Below, one piece after another: positions 50,617 through 59,800 of a stretch of 64,000 bases of DNA. The position numbers were made by a program, and so were the translations under genes. The DNA is from Amycolatopsis vancoresmycina (lineage in GTDB: Bacteria > Actinomycetota > Actinomycetes > Mycobacteriales > Pseudonocardiaceae), in contig NZ_JNYY01000001.1 in the NCBI RefSeq assembly GCF_000716785.1, forward strand, positions 372,001 through 436,000, read 5' to 3'. The notes under the pieces were generated by a model. That model worked only from the letters and a program-made list of their open reading frames with translations, was not told the DNA's origin and ran no database searches. Every line of letters begins with the position of its first letter. The stretch's first letter is position 1.

Positions 50617-52429
50617 CGAGACCTTCACGAACACCCTCATGGTCGAGGTCGAGGGCACCGCGCTGCCCGACGACGTCAAGGTGATGCTCAGCTACGCCTA
50701 CGTCGACGACAGCCGGAACCTGCCGGACACCTTCGTGCTGCGGTTCCGCGACCCGGGGTACGTCGTGCTGGAGAAGGGCAAGTTCAAGGTCGGCGCGAAG
50801 ATCAAGCTGAAGGTCCAGACCTCCGACCCCGGCGGCCCGCAGGACCTGCTCTCCGGCGAGGTCACCGCCGTCGCGATCGACCTGGACCGGCACGGCACCT
50901 TCACCGAGGTCCGCGGGTACGACCACGCACACCGGCTGTTCCGCGGCCGCCGGGTCGCGGCCTACCCGAACATGACCGTCGCGGACGTCGTGCGCAAGAT
51001 CGCCCAGCGCGCGCAGATCGCCGTCGGCAAGATCGACAACGTCCGCGGCTTCGGCGGCCGGCCGAACACCCAGCTCAGCCAGGACAACATCAGCGACTGG
51101 GAGTTCCTGACCCGGCTGGCCGACGCGGTGGGCGCCCAGATCGCCGTGCGCGACGCGAAGCTGAACTTCGAGCTCCCGGAGAAACCATCCGGTGCGCCCT
51201 CGACCACCACCAAGGCGACCGCCGACCCGCTCGTGCTCGAGGCGCACGGGACGCTGGTCAGCCTGCGCGCCAGCGTCACCGCGGCCGAGCAGGTCCCCGA
51301 GGTGCGGGCCACCGGCTGGGACTACGAGAACAAGCAGCCGATCACCGCCACCGCCACCCCGAAGGCCGCCGGCACGGACGTGCCGGGACTCGACCCGGTC
51401 GCGCTCGCCGGGAAGTTCGCCAGCCCGCCGTTCCTCGACGCCTCCTCGCCCCGGCGGGCCCAGGGCGAGGCGGACGCGACCGCGAAGGCGTTGGCGGACA
51501 AGCTCGGCAGCGCCTGCACCGAACTCGACGGCGTCGCCAAGGGCAACCCGAAGCTGCGCGCGGGTACCGCGGTCACCCTCGCCGGCGTCGGCCAGCCCTT
51601 CGCGGGCAAGTACACGCTGACCAGCACGCGGCACTTGTTCAACGCCGAGGTCGGCTACACCACCGAGTTCACCGTGTCCGGACGCCAGGAACGCTCGCTC
51701 TACGGCCTGGTCGCCGGCGGCGCGCACGGTTCGTCGTGGCCGGGCCTCGTCCCCGCGCAGGTGACCGACCTGCGGGACCCGGCGAAGCTGGGCCGCGTCA
51801 AGCTCACGTTCCCGTGGCTGGACAAGGACTTCACCAGCACCTGGGCCCGCACGGTCCAGGCCGGGGCCGGCAAGGACCGGGGCGCGGTGGTGCTGCCCGA
51901 GGTCGGCGACGAGGTCCTGGTCGGCTTCGAGCACGGCGACTTCGAGGCGCCCTACGTGCTCGGCGGGCTCTACAACGGCAAGGACAGCGTGCCGACGTTC
52001 AGCAAGGCCCCCGTCGACGGCAACAGCGGGGAAGCCACCCTGCGCGGGTTCGTCTCGCGGAAGGGCCACAAGCTGGAGTTCGCCGAGGACGACGGGATCA
52101 CCCTGTCCTCCGGCGACGCGAAGTTCGTGGTCAAGATCGACCAGAAGAACCAGGTCATCGAGGTGACCAGCGGCAAGAGCGTCACGGTCAAGGCGCAGAA
52201 CGGCGTCAGCATCGACGCCGGCACCGGGCCGCTGGAGCTCAAGGGCCAGAAGGTGACGGTGAAGTCCCAGACCGACGCCAGTGTCGAGGCGGGCGCGCAG
52301 CTGAAGCTGAACGGCACCGCCGGCGCCAAGCTCGAGGGCGCCACCGTGTCGGTGGCCGGCCAGGGCCAGACGGAGCTGACCGCCAGCGGTGTCGTCACCG
52401 TGCGCGGCAGCGTGGTCAAGATCAACTGA
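50609..52429 (+). CDS. VgrG-like central spike/hub protein
   Basis: A 606-residue protein (Afp8/gp27-gp5 type). The N-terminal two-thirds is the hub fold (YVDDSRNLPDTFVLRFRDP, VADVVRKIAQRAQIAVG), followed by an OB-fold-like segment (VPAQVTDLRDPAKLGRVKLT, GDEVLVGFEHGDFEAPYVLG) and a C-terminal beta-helix needle with short repeats (VTVKSQTDASVEAGAQLKLN). It overlaps the LysM gene by 8 bases. It pierces the target and carries the PAAR tip. Confidence 0.92.
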   Translation: MANETFTNTLMVEVEGTALPDDVKVMLSYAYVDDSRNLPDTFVLRFRDPGYVVLEKGKFKVGAKIKLKVQTSDPGGPQDLLSGEVTAVAIDLDRHGTFTEVRGYDHAHRLFRGRRVAAYPNMTVADVVRKIAQRAQIAVGKIDNVRGFGGRPNTQLSQDNISDWEFLTRLADAVGAQIAVRDAKLNFELPEKPSGAPSTTTKATADPLVLEAHGTLVSLRASVTAAEQVPEVRATGWDYENKQPITATATPKAAGTDVPGLDPVALAGKFASPPFLDASSPRRAQGEADATAKALADKLGSACTELDGVAKGNPKLRAGTAVTLAGVGQPFAGKYTLTSTRHLFNAEVGYTTEFTVSGRQERSLYGLVAGGAHGSSWPGLVPAQVTDLRDPAKLGRVKLTFPWLDKDFTSTWARTVQAGAGKDRGAVVLPEVGDEVLVGFEHGDFEAPYVLGGLYNGKDSVPTFSKAPVDGNSGEATLRGFVSRKGHKLEFAEDDGITLSSGDAKFVVKIDQKNQVIEVTSGKSVTVKAQNGVSIDAGTGPLELKGQKVTVKSQTDASVEAGAQLKLNGTAGAKLEGATVSVAGQGQTELTASGVVTVRGSVVKIN

Positions 52430-52442
52430 CGGGGGAGTGCGC

Positions 52443-52724
52443 ATGCCACCAGCCGCGAGGGTCGGCGACCCGACCGGGCACCCGGGCGTCATCGCCGGTC
52501 CCGGCGTGCCGACCGTGCTGATCGGCGGGATGCCCGCCGCGAACGTCGGCACGCTGCACACGTGCTCGTTCCCGCCGCCCGCGGTGCACCCGCCGACGCC
52601 GATCGCGCCGCCGGGCTGCCCGACGGTGCTGATCGGCGGCATGCCCGCGGCCCGGATGGGCGACATGGCCGCTTGCGGCGCGCCGATCGTCATGGGCTGC
52701 CCGACCGTCCTGATCGGAGGCTGA
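52443..52724 (+). CDS. PAAR spike-tip protein
   Basis: A 93-residue PAAR-repeat protein: two repeats of GVPTVLIGGMPAANVG/GCPTVLIGGMPAARMG and regularly spaced histidines and cysteines (HPGVI, HTCSF, ACGAPI) that could bind the tip metal ion. It caps the VgrG needle, and no extra toxin domain is fused to it. Confidence 0.92.
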   Translation: MPPAARVGDPTGHPGVIAGPGVPTVLIGGMPAANVGTLHTCSFPPPAVHPPTPIAPPGCPTVLIGGMPAARMGDMAACGAPIVMGCPTVLIGG

Positions 52725-52725
52725 C

Positions 52726-53151
52726 GTGACTGTGCCGATGAAGGACTTCCTCGGCCGGGGACTGGCGTTCCCGGTGCACACCGACGCGACCGGCTCGATC
52801 GCGCTGGTCGGGGGCGAGCGCGAGATCGTCGAAAGCATCCGGCTGATCCTCGCGACCGCGCCGGGCGAACGGCCGATGCGCCCCGAGTTCGGCTGCGCGG
52901 TGCACGACCTCGTGTTCGCCCCCGCCGACGCCGCGACCGCCGGGCAGATCGCCTACGAGGTGCGGACGTCGCTGGAACGCTGGGAACCGCGCATCGACCT
53001 CACCGACGTCGTGGTCAGCTTCGCCGAGGCCGACCGGGGGACGCTGCTGATCGACATCCGCTACACCCTGCGCGGCACGAACGACCCGCGCAACCTCGTC
53101 TTCCCGTTCTACGTCATCCCGCCCCACGAGTCCGCAGCGGACGGTGCGTGA
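52726..53151 (+). CDS. GPW/gp25-family baseplate wedge protein
   Basis: A 141-residue gp25 protein from GTG 52726 with CGGAGG 5 bases upstream. ESIRLILATAPGERPMRPEF followed by GCAVHDLVFAPAD is the conserved core that joins the sheath to the baseplate. Its stop overlaps the next gene's start (TGATG). Confidence 0.95.
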   Translation: MTVPMKDFLGRGLAFPVHTDATGSIALVGGEREIVESIRLILATAPGERPMRPEFGCAVHDLVFAPADAATAGQIAYEVRTSLERWEPRIDLTDVVVSFAEADRGTLLIDIRYTLRGTNDPRNLVFPFYVIPPHESAADGA

Positions 53152-55112
53152 TGTCGCTGCCCAAGCCGAACCTGGACGACCGCACGTTCCAGGACCTGGT
53201 CGACGAGGCCAAGTTCCTGGTCCAGCGCAACTGTCCGGAGTGGACGGACCACAACGTCTCGGACCCCGGCGTCACGCTGATCGAGACGTTCGCGCAGATG
53301 GTCGACCAGCTGCTCTACCGGCTCAACCGGGTGCCCGACCTGCACTACCTGCGCTTCCTCGACCTGATCGGGGTCCGGCTGTTCCCGCCCGCCGCGGCGC
53401 ACGCCGACGTGACGTTCTGGCTCTCGGCCGCGCGGGACGTCCCGGTGGTCGTCGCCGCCGGCAAGCAGGTCGCCAGCGCCCGCAACGAGGTCGAGGACCC
53501 GGTGGTGTTCACCGTCGAGCGCACGCTGACCATCGTGCCGTGCTCGCTCGAGCACCTGGTGACCAGCACGGCCGACACCGGCCTGCCGCCGGCCGACCGC
53601 ACCGACGAACTGCTCGTCGGCGGTGGTCCGGCGGTCTTCGGGGAGACCCCGGCACCGGGTGACGCGGTCTGCTTCGGGCTGTCGGACGCCGTGCCCGGCT
53701 GCGCGGTGCTGCTGCGGATGAACTGCGAAGTCGAAGGCCAGGGCGTCGACCCGCGCGACCCGCCGTGGCTGTGGGAGGCGTGGGACGGCACCGGCTGGGC
53801 GGCCTGCGAGGTCGACCGGGACAGCACCGGCGCGTTCAACCGAGCTGGGGACATCGTGGTGCACGTCCCGCCCGGGCACACCATGTCGGTGCTCGCCCGC
53901 CGCCGGGCCGGCTGGCTGCGGTGCCGGCTGGCCGAGGCCAAGCCGAACCAGCCGTTCTACCAGCGGCCGCCGCGGCTGCACACCGTCGAGGCATCCACCA
54001 TCGGCGGCACCGCACCCGCGGTGCACGCCGAGGTGATCCGCAACGAGATCGTCGGCACTTCGGACGGCACGCCGGGCCAGCGGTTCCCGCTCGGCCGTCC
54101 GCCGGTGGTCGCCGGGGACGGCGAGCTGGTCGTAGAGGTTTCGGGACCGGACGGCTGGCAGCAGTGGACCGAGGTGCGGTCGTTCGCCGACTCCGGGCCG
54201 GACGACCGGCACGTCATGCTGGACCGGGTCGGCGGGGAGATCGCGTTCGGCCCGGCGGTGCGCCAGCCCGAGGGCGGCCTCCGGTACTACGGCGCTTTCC
54301 CGGCGAAGTCCGCCGCGATCCGCGTGCCGGAGTACCGGTCCGGCGGCGGGCGGCGCGGCAACGTCGCCCGCGAAGTCCTCGAGGTGCAGCGGGACCCGAT
54401 CCCGTTCGTCAGCAGCGTGGTGAACCGGCGGCCGGCGATCGGCGGGGTGGACGGCGAGTCGGTGCGGGACGCGCAGGTGCGCGGTCCGCTGCTGCTGCGC
54501 ACCCGCGACCGCGCGGTCACGGCCGAGGACTACGAGCAGCTCGCCCGCGAAGCGGCGCCGGAAGCGGCCCGCGTGCGCTGCATCCCGGCGCACGGCCCGG
54601 ACGGCCGGGAGACCGGCGCGATCCGGGTGCTGGTCGTGCCCGCGGTGCCCGACACCGGCGAGCTCGCCTTCGCGACCCTGATGCTCGACCCGGGCATGCG
54701 CGGCCGGATCGAGCGGTCCCTCGACGAACGGCGGTGCGTCGGCGCGCTCGTGTCCGTGGAACCGCCGTTCTACCAGGGGGTGACGGTGGTCGCGCGGCTG
54801 CGCGCCCGCCGCCGCACGACCGCGGGCACCCTCGGGGCGCGTGCGACCCAGGCGCTGTACGACTACTTCAACCCGCTCAGCGGCGGCCCGGACGGCGAAG
54901 GCTGGCCGTTCGGCCGCCCGGTGCAGTCGGGCGAGGTGTTCGCGGTGCTGCAACGGCTGCCGGGCGTCGAGCTGGTGGAGGACGTGCGCCTGTTCGCGGC
55001 GAACCCGATCACCCGCGAGCGCGGCGACCAGGTCGACCGGCTCGACCTGCCGCCGAACGCGCTCGCGTTCTCGTTCGGCCACCAGGTCCGGGTCCGGGAG
55101 GCAGGCGCATGA
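53151..55112 (+). CDS. Baseplate J-like protein
   Basis: A 653-residue baseplate protein (Afp11/gp6 type): LDDRTFQDLVDEAKFLVQR, DHNVSDPGVTLIETFAQMV, a long beta-rich middle with an insert, RTRDRAVTAEDYEQLAREAA and ARVRCIPA. The stop overlaps ATG 55109 of a 77-codon frame made of the 21-bp repeat array. Larger than phage gp6 proteins, as usual for eCIS. Confidence 0.93.
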   Translation: MSLPKPNLDDRTFQDLVDEAKFLVQRNCPEWTDHNVSDPGVTLIETFAQMVDQLLYRLNRVPDLHYLRFLDLIGVRLFPPAAAHADVTFWLSAARDVPVVVAAGKQVASARNEVEDPVVFTVERTLTIVPCSLEHLVTSTADTGLPPADRTDELLVGGGPAVFGETPAPGDAVCFGLSDAVPGCAVLLRMNCEVEGQGVDPRDPPWLWEAWDGTGWAACEVDRDSTGAFNRAGDIVVHVPPGHTMSVLARRRAGWLRCRLAEAKPNQPFYQRPPRLHTVEASTIGGTAPAVHAEVIRNEIVGTSDGTPGQRFPLGRPPVVAGDGELVVEVSGPDGWQQWTEVRSFADSGPDDRHVMLDRVGGEIAFGPAVRQPEGGLRYYGAFPAKSAAIRVPEYRSGGGRRGNVAREVLEVQRDPIPFVSSVVNRRPAIGGVDGESVRDAQVRGPLLLRTRDRAVTAEDYEQLAREAAPEAARVRCIPAHGPDGRETGAIRVLVVPAVPDTGELAFATLMLDPGMRGRIERSLDERRCVGALVSVEPPFYQGVTVVARLRARRRTTAGTLGARATQALYDYFNPLSGGPDGEGWPFGRPVQSGEVFAVLQRLPGVELVEDVRLFAANPITRERGDQVDRLDLPPNALAFSFGHQVRVREAGA

Positions 55113-55342
55113 GAGCACATGATGCCCCTCCGATCACGCATGATGCCCCTCCAGACACGCGTGATGCCCCTCCGATCACGCGTGCTGCCGCTGCCGCACG
55201 GGCGGTTCGCGGGCGGAACGGCGTATCCCGCGTGATTGAGCGCGTGTCTCACGTGACTGGAGGGGAATCTCGCGTGATTGAGCGCGCATCTCGCGTGATT
55301 GGACGGGCATCTCGTGTGTTCGGGCGGGAGGTGGGGGCATGA
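55109..55342 (+). other. 77-codon frame across repeat array 2, probably not a true gene
   Basis: ATG 55109 overlaps the baseplate J stop as ATGA and the TGA at 55340 overlaps the next start as ATGA, so ribosomes could pass through. The product would be MRAHDAPPIT... then SRVIER-type heptads. No family and odd composition; most likely frame-keeping of an inserted repeat that preserves translational coupling rather than a functional protein. Confidence 0.4.
55121..55329. repeat. Head-to-head array of 21-bp units (array 2)
   Basis: Forward units GATGCCCCTCCGATCACGC start at 55121, 55142 and 55163; reverse units (ATCTCGCGTGATTGRRCGSGC) start at 55225, 55246, 55267, 55288 and 55309. Period is exactly 21. 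The forward and reverse units are reverse complements with mismatches. Because 21 bases are 7 codons, the array encodes heptads (SRVIERV, SRVIERA, SRVIGRA). It lies between two baseplate genes of one operon. Confidence 0.85.
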
Positions 55343-55878
55343 GGGCGGGCGTTGCCGGGCTGCCGAGTCCGCACCCGATCGGCGAGCAGCTTCCCGCCGT
55401 CTACGCCGAGGACCGGTTCGTGCAGGGCTTCACCGGTGCGCTCGACGAGGTCCTCGCGCCCGTGCTGTCCACTTTGGACAACTTTGCCGGCTACCTCGAC
55501 CCGGGGCTGGCGCCGGAAGACTTCGTCGGCTGGCTGGCCACCTGGGTGGCTCTGCGCGTCGACGAGAGCTGGAGCCCCGCGCAGCTGCGGCAGCTGGTGA
55601 CGAGCTCGGTCGAGCTGCACCGGTGGCGCGGGACGCGGCGCGGGCTCGCCGAACACGTGCGGCTGCTCACCGGGGGCGCCGTCGAAGTGACCGACAGCGG
55701 CGGGGTCGTCGAATCGCCCCAGCCCGGCGCGCCGCTGCCGGACCCGGGGCCGCCCTGGGTGCAGGTGCGCGTGCGGGTGCCCGACCCGGCGCGGGTCGAC
55801 GTGCGGCGGCTGACGGCGACGGTCGTGGACGCGGTACCCGCCCACGTGCGGGTCGCGGTGGAAGTCCTGGAGGGCTAG
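55339..55878 (+). CDS. Phage tail protein I-like baseplate protein (Afp12-like)
   Basis: A 179-residue P2 gpI-type protein: IGEQLPAVYAEDRFVQGFTG, LDPGLAPEDFVGWLATWVAL and RWRGTRRGLAEHVRLLTG. It completes the baseplate wedge with baseplate J and gp25. Its ATG overlaps the stop of the repeat-array frame. Confidence 0.92.
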   Translation: MRAGVAGLPSPHPIGEQLPAVYAEDRFVQGFTGALDEVLAPVLSTLDNFAGYLDPGLAPEDFVGWLATWVALRVDESWSPAQLRQLVTSSVELHRWRGTRRGLAEHVRLLTGGAVEVTDSGGVVESPQPGAPLPDPGPPWVQVRVRVPDPARVDVRRLTATVVDAVPAHVRVAVEVLEG

Positions 55879-55881
55879 CGG

Positions 55882-56862
55882 ATGGTCATCTACGCGGAGT
55901 GCGGGCACCAGGGGCCCGCCGACGTCGAGTTCTGCGGCGAATGCGGCCGCTACCTGAAGTGGGACGACGAGCAGCCGGTCGCCGTCCGGCCGCAGCCGGT
56001 CGCGCAGCAACAGCAGGTCGTGCAGCCGGCCGAACCGATCGCGCCGGTCCGGCAGCCGGTGCAGCAGACCGTCGAGGAGCAGGTGCTCAACCCCGGCGAC
56101 CTGATCTGCGGCCGGTGCGGCAAGGGCAACGCGCCCACCCGGAACTTCTGCAGCCGCTGCGGTGCCTCGCTGGCCGAGTCCGTGGCCGTCAAGACGTCGT
56201 GGTGGCGCCGGGTGTTCGGCCGGAAACCGAAGGAGCACCTGGCGGGCCAGCGGCCGGGCAAGGACGGCGTCCGCCGCCGGACCGGCCGGGCCCGCGGGGC
56301 GCGCCGGGCCGTCGGCAAGGTCGTCCGCCGGGCCATCGCGGTGTTCCTGGTGCTCTCCGCCCTGGTCTACGCGCTGTACCAGCCGTTCCGCGGGGCGATC
56401 AACACCGCGGCGACCGGGCTGTGGAGCCAGGTCACCGGCATCTTCGAGGCCAAGCTGAACCCGGTCCACCCGGTCAAGGTGACCGCGACCGCGCAGACCG
56501 CGGGACACCCGGCGCCGCTGGTCACCGACAACGCCAAGAACACCTTCTGGGCGGCCCCGACCGACCGGGAACCCGCGCTGGTGTTCACCTTCGACCACCC
56601 GGCGGACCTGCGGAAGGCGATCGTCTACTCCGGCGACGCCGCGAACTTCCAGGCCGAGCACCGGCCGCAGAAACTGCACCTGGTGTTCTCCACCGGCAAG
56701 ACCTACGACATGGCGCTGGCCGACACGCCGGACGCCCAGGAAGTCCCGATCGAGAACAGCGAAGGCGCGACCAGCGTCGAGCTGCACGTCGTCGGGCTGC
56801 ACCGCTCGCTCAACGGCTCGGACGTCGCGATCTCCGAGATCGAGCTGTTCGAAGCCGGCTGA
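55882..56862 (+). CDS. Zinc-ribbon, single-helix membrane protein with discoidin-like external domain
   Basis: A 326-residue protein. Cytoplasmic part: two zinc ribbons (YAECGHQG...FCGECGRYL; LICGRCGKG...NFCSRCGASL), separated by a Gln/Pro stretch, then basic residues. One helix (AIAVFLVLSALVYALYQPF, about 152-170). The external part ends with a beta-sandwich (TDNAKNTFWAAP, AISEIELFEAG) of the discoidin/F5-8 type, which binds glycans. The layout suits a membrane adaptor between the injection particle and the envelope; this is inferred. Confidence 0.78.
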   Translation: MVIYAECGHQGPADVEFCGECGRYLKWDDEQPVAVRPQPVAQQQQVVQPAEPIAPVRQPVQQTVEEQVLNPGDLICGRCGKGNAPTRNFCSRCGASLAESVAVKTSWWRRVFGRKPKEHLAGQRPGKDGVRRRTGRARGARRAVGKVVRRAIAVFLVLSALVYALYQPFRGAINTAATGLWSQVTGIFEAKLNPVHPVKVTATAQTAGHPAPLVTDNAKNTFWAAPTDREPALVFTFDHPADLRKAIVYSGDAANFQAEHRPQKLHLVFSTGKTYDMALADTPDAQEVPIENSEGATSVELHVVGLHRSLNGSDVAISEIELFEAG

Positions 56863-56891
56863 GCCACCGAAGTTCTTGGGGAGGACCGACC

Positions 56892-59800
56892 ATGCGCGCG
56901 AACCGAGCGGTGGCGGGTGTCGCGGTCGTCGCGCTGCTCGGCGGCTGGGCGCTCACCGGGGCGCAGGCACCGACTGCGGCGCAGGCACCCGCACCGGGAC
57001 CGGCGCCCTACCGCGTCGGGTACGTCAGCGCGGCCACGACCGGGCTGTACCAGGCCACCGGCGAAGGCGCGGTGCCCGCGCTGCCTGCCGCGGCCGGCGG
57101 CGTCGACTCCGACGCCTCGGCGGCCACCGGCGGCATCGTCTGGGTGAGCCACCGCGCCAAGGCGCCCGGCGGCGCCGAACGCGACGGCGAACTCTGGTAC
57201 CTGCGCGAAGGCGCCCGGGCCCCGGTGCAGCTGACCGACGACGACACCGCCGACCTCCATCCGGCGCTGTCGCCCGACGGGAAGTCGGTCGCGTTCGCCT
57301 CGGACCGCACCGGCAGCCGGCACCTGTTCGTCGTCGGCGTGGACGGCCGCGGCCTGCGCCAGGTGACGTCCGGGCCGGCCGCCGACGACTCGCCGAGCTG
57401 GTCGCCCGACGGCACCCGCCTCGCGTTCAGCAGCACCCGCGACGACCCGGCCGGGGACATCTACGCCGTCCCGGCGGCCGGCGGCACGCCGGTGCGGCTG
57501 ACCGCCGACCCGGCCGCCGACACCCAGCCGGCGTGGGGGCCGGGCCGGATCGCCTTCACGACCACGCGCTTCCACCCGGCGGGCGACGTGGTCCTGATGG
57601 CCGAGACCGGCGGCGCGGTCACCCGCGCGGTGCCGGACCCGGGCGACTCGGCCGAGCCCGCCTGGTCGGCGGACGGCACCCGGCTGGCGTTCAGCACCCG
57701 CGCCCAGGACCCGCTCGGCGACGTCAAGGAGATCGACGGCGGCAAGGTTTCGGTCATCTCGGCGCTGCCCGGCACCGGCGAAACCGAGCCGACGTTCCGC
57801 CCCGGCGGGCAGCCGGTGTTCACCGAGCTGCGCTCGGGCGGCACCACCGACATCTGGTCCGCCGACGCGACCGGCGGCGACCGCCGCGACCTCACGAACC
57901 GCCCGGACGCCGACGAGTCCGACCCCGCCTTCTCCGCCGACGGCTCCCTGCTGGCCTACACCCAGACCGGCACCGGCGAGTCCCCGGACAACGAGATCGT
58001 CGTGGCGAACGCCGACGGCAGCGCACCCCGCCCGCTGACCGGCCCGGTGGACGGGACCAAGGGCGAACAGCACCCCGCCTGGTCGCCGGACGCCACGATG
58101 ATCGCGTTCACCCGCTCGGCCATCCGCAACGAAAGCCGCGCCGACACCGTGCGGATCGCGCGCGTCGCGGACGGCCGGATCCTCGGCGAGATCCCGATCC
58201 CGCCGTACCTGCGGGCCCGCGACTCGCAGCCGGTGTGGTCGGCGGACGGCACGAAGCTCACGCTGACCCGTGCGGCCGCCCGCACCGCACCGCCCGGACC
58301 GTCCAGAGTGGACCCGGCGGTGGTGGACATGCCGGTCGGGCAGGGCTCGTCGGGTTCGGTGCCCAAGACGGTGGAGACCGACCGGGTCCCGCCGAACCCG
58401 GACATCGTGCTGCTGATGGACCAGACGGGCTCGATGGGCGGCGTGATCGGCGACGTCAAGGCGAACCTCGGCAAGGTCATCGACGAGGTGCTGAAGGTCC
58501 AGCCGTCGGCGCACTTCGCGGTCGCCGCGTACGGCGACCTCGTCGACGACCACCCCAGCGAGGGCTCGCCGCCGGACCCGCCGCGGTCGTTCTACGTCCA
58601 GCAGCCGCTCACGCCGGTCGAGAACGCCGCCCAGCGCCAGCTGCTCACCGACGCCTTCGGCCGGATCACCGCGACCGGCGGCGACGACACCGCCGAGGAC
58701 TGGTACGTCGCCCTGCAGAAGCTTTCCACCGGCGCGGTCTCCTTCCGCGACACGAGCAACCGGATCGTCGTGCTGGTCGGCGACGCCGCCAGCCACGAAT
58801 CACCGGCCGACGACAAGCGCGGCACGTTCCCGACCACCACGGCCGTCGTCGACGCGCTGAAGGCCGCAAAGATCCGCGTGGTCGCGGTGCCCGCCATCAC
58901 CAGCACCGGTGGTGGCTCCGGCGAGAGCTTCGACGAAGAAACGGACGGGTCCCTCGACGGGCGCGGCCAGGCCACCGCCGTCACGAAGGCCACCGACGGC
59001 GTCCTGACCGAAAGCACCGACGTCGGCCAGGTCAGCCAGGCGATCATCCGCGGGATCACCGACCTCAAGGTGAAGGTGCAGCCGGTGCCGTACTGCGACA
59101 CGGGCCTGACGATGACGTTCAGCCCCGACGGGACGCAGCAGGTTCCCGGCGGGACCAAGGCGAACTTCGTCGAAACCGCCACCGTTTCGCCCACCGCGCC
59201 GATCGGTTCGCTGCTGCACTGCCGGGTCGAGTTCCGCCTGGACGGCGAACCCACCGCGCGGCCCGGCTACACCGAGGACGTCACCGTGCGCGTCAAGGAC
59301 CCGCGGCTGCCGCTGATCACGGTGCACGACAAGACCGTGACCGGCACCGCGCCGACGGTGATCGAGTACCCCGCGACCGCGGTCGACGCCGACCGCGAAG
59401 CCCCGCTCACGCCGTTCTGCACGCCGTCGTCCGGCAGCCTGTTCCCGGTCGGCGCCACCACCGTGACGTGCACGGCGACCGGGCGGAACGGCACCGCCAC
59501 CGAGACCGCCGTGATGGCGGTCGACCCGGGCGGGGAGTTCCGGCAGGAGCTGTGGCAGGTCTCGCTGAGCTTCGGCACGGACAGCGTCGTCGCGGGGACC
59601 CAGCGGAACCTCTCGCCGTCGTTCGGATCGCCGTGCGGGACCGGCCGGCAGGGCTCGGCCGACGTCTCGCCGGACGGCACCGCGCTGGCGTTCCAGAACG
59701 ACCGGCGGCAGATCTGCCTGGCTCCCGCGGACGGCGGGCCCGGGCGGGTCCTGGTGGCGGACGCCGGATCCGTCGACAACCCGGCCTGGTCGCCGGACGG

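Noticed and set aside
55121..55329. CRISPR-like repeat array
   Set aside because: Units are contiguous with no unique spacers and half are inverted; no cas genes nearby.
37073..55878. Prophage remnant
   Set aside because: No capsid, portal, terminase, lysis or integrase genes; DUF4157, DUF4255 and AAA+ genes are specific to injection systems.
37073..55878. Type VI secretion system
   Set aside because: No TssJ/L/M membrane complex, ClpV or TssB/C pair; the single sheath protein and PAAR/LysM hub fit eCIS.
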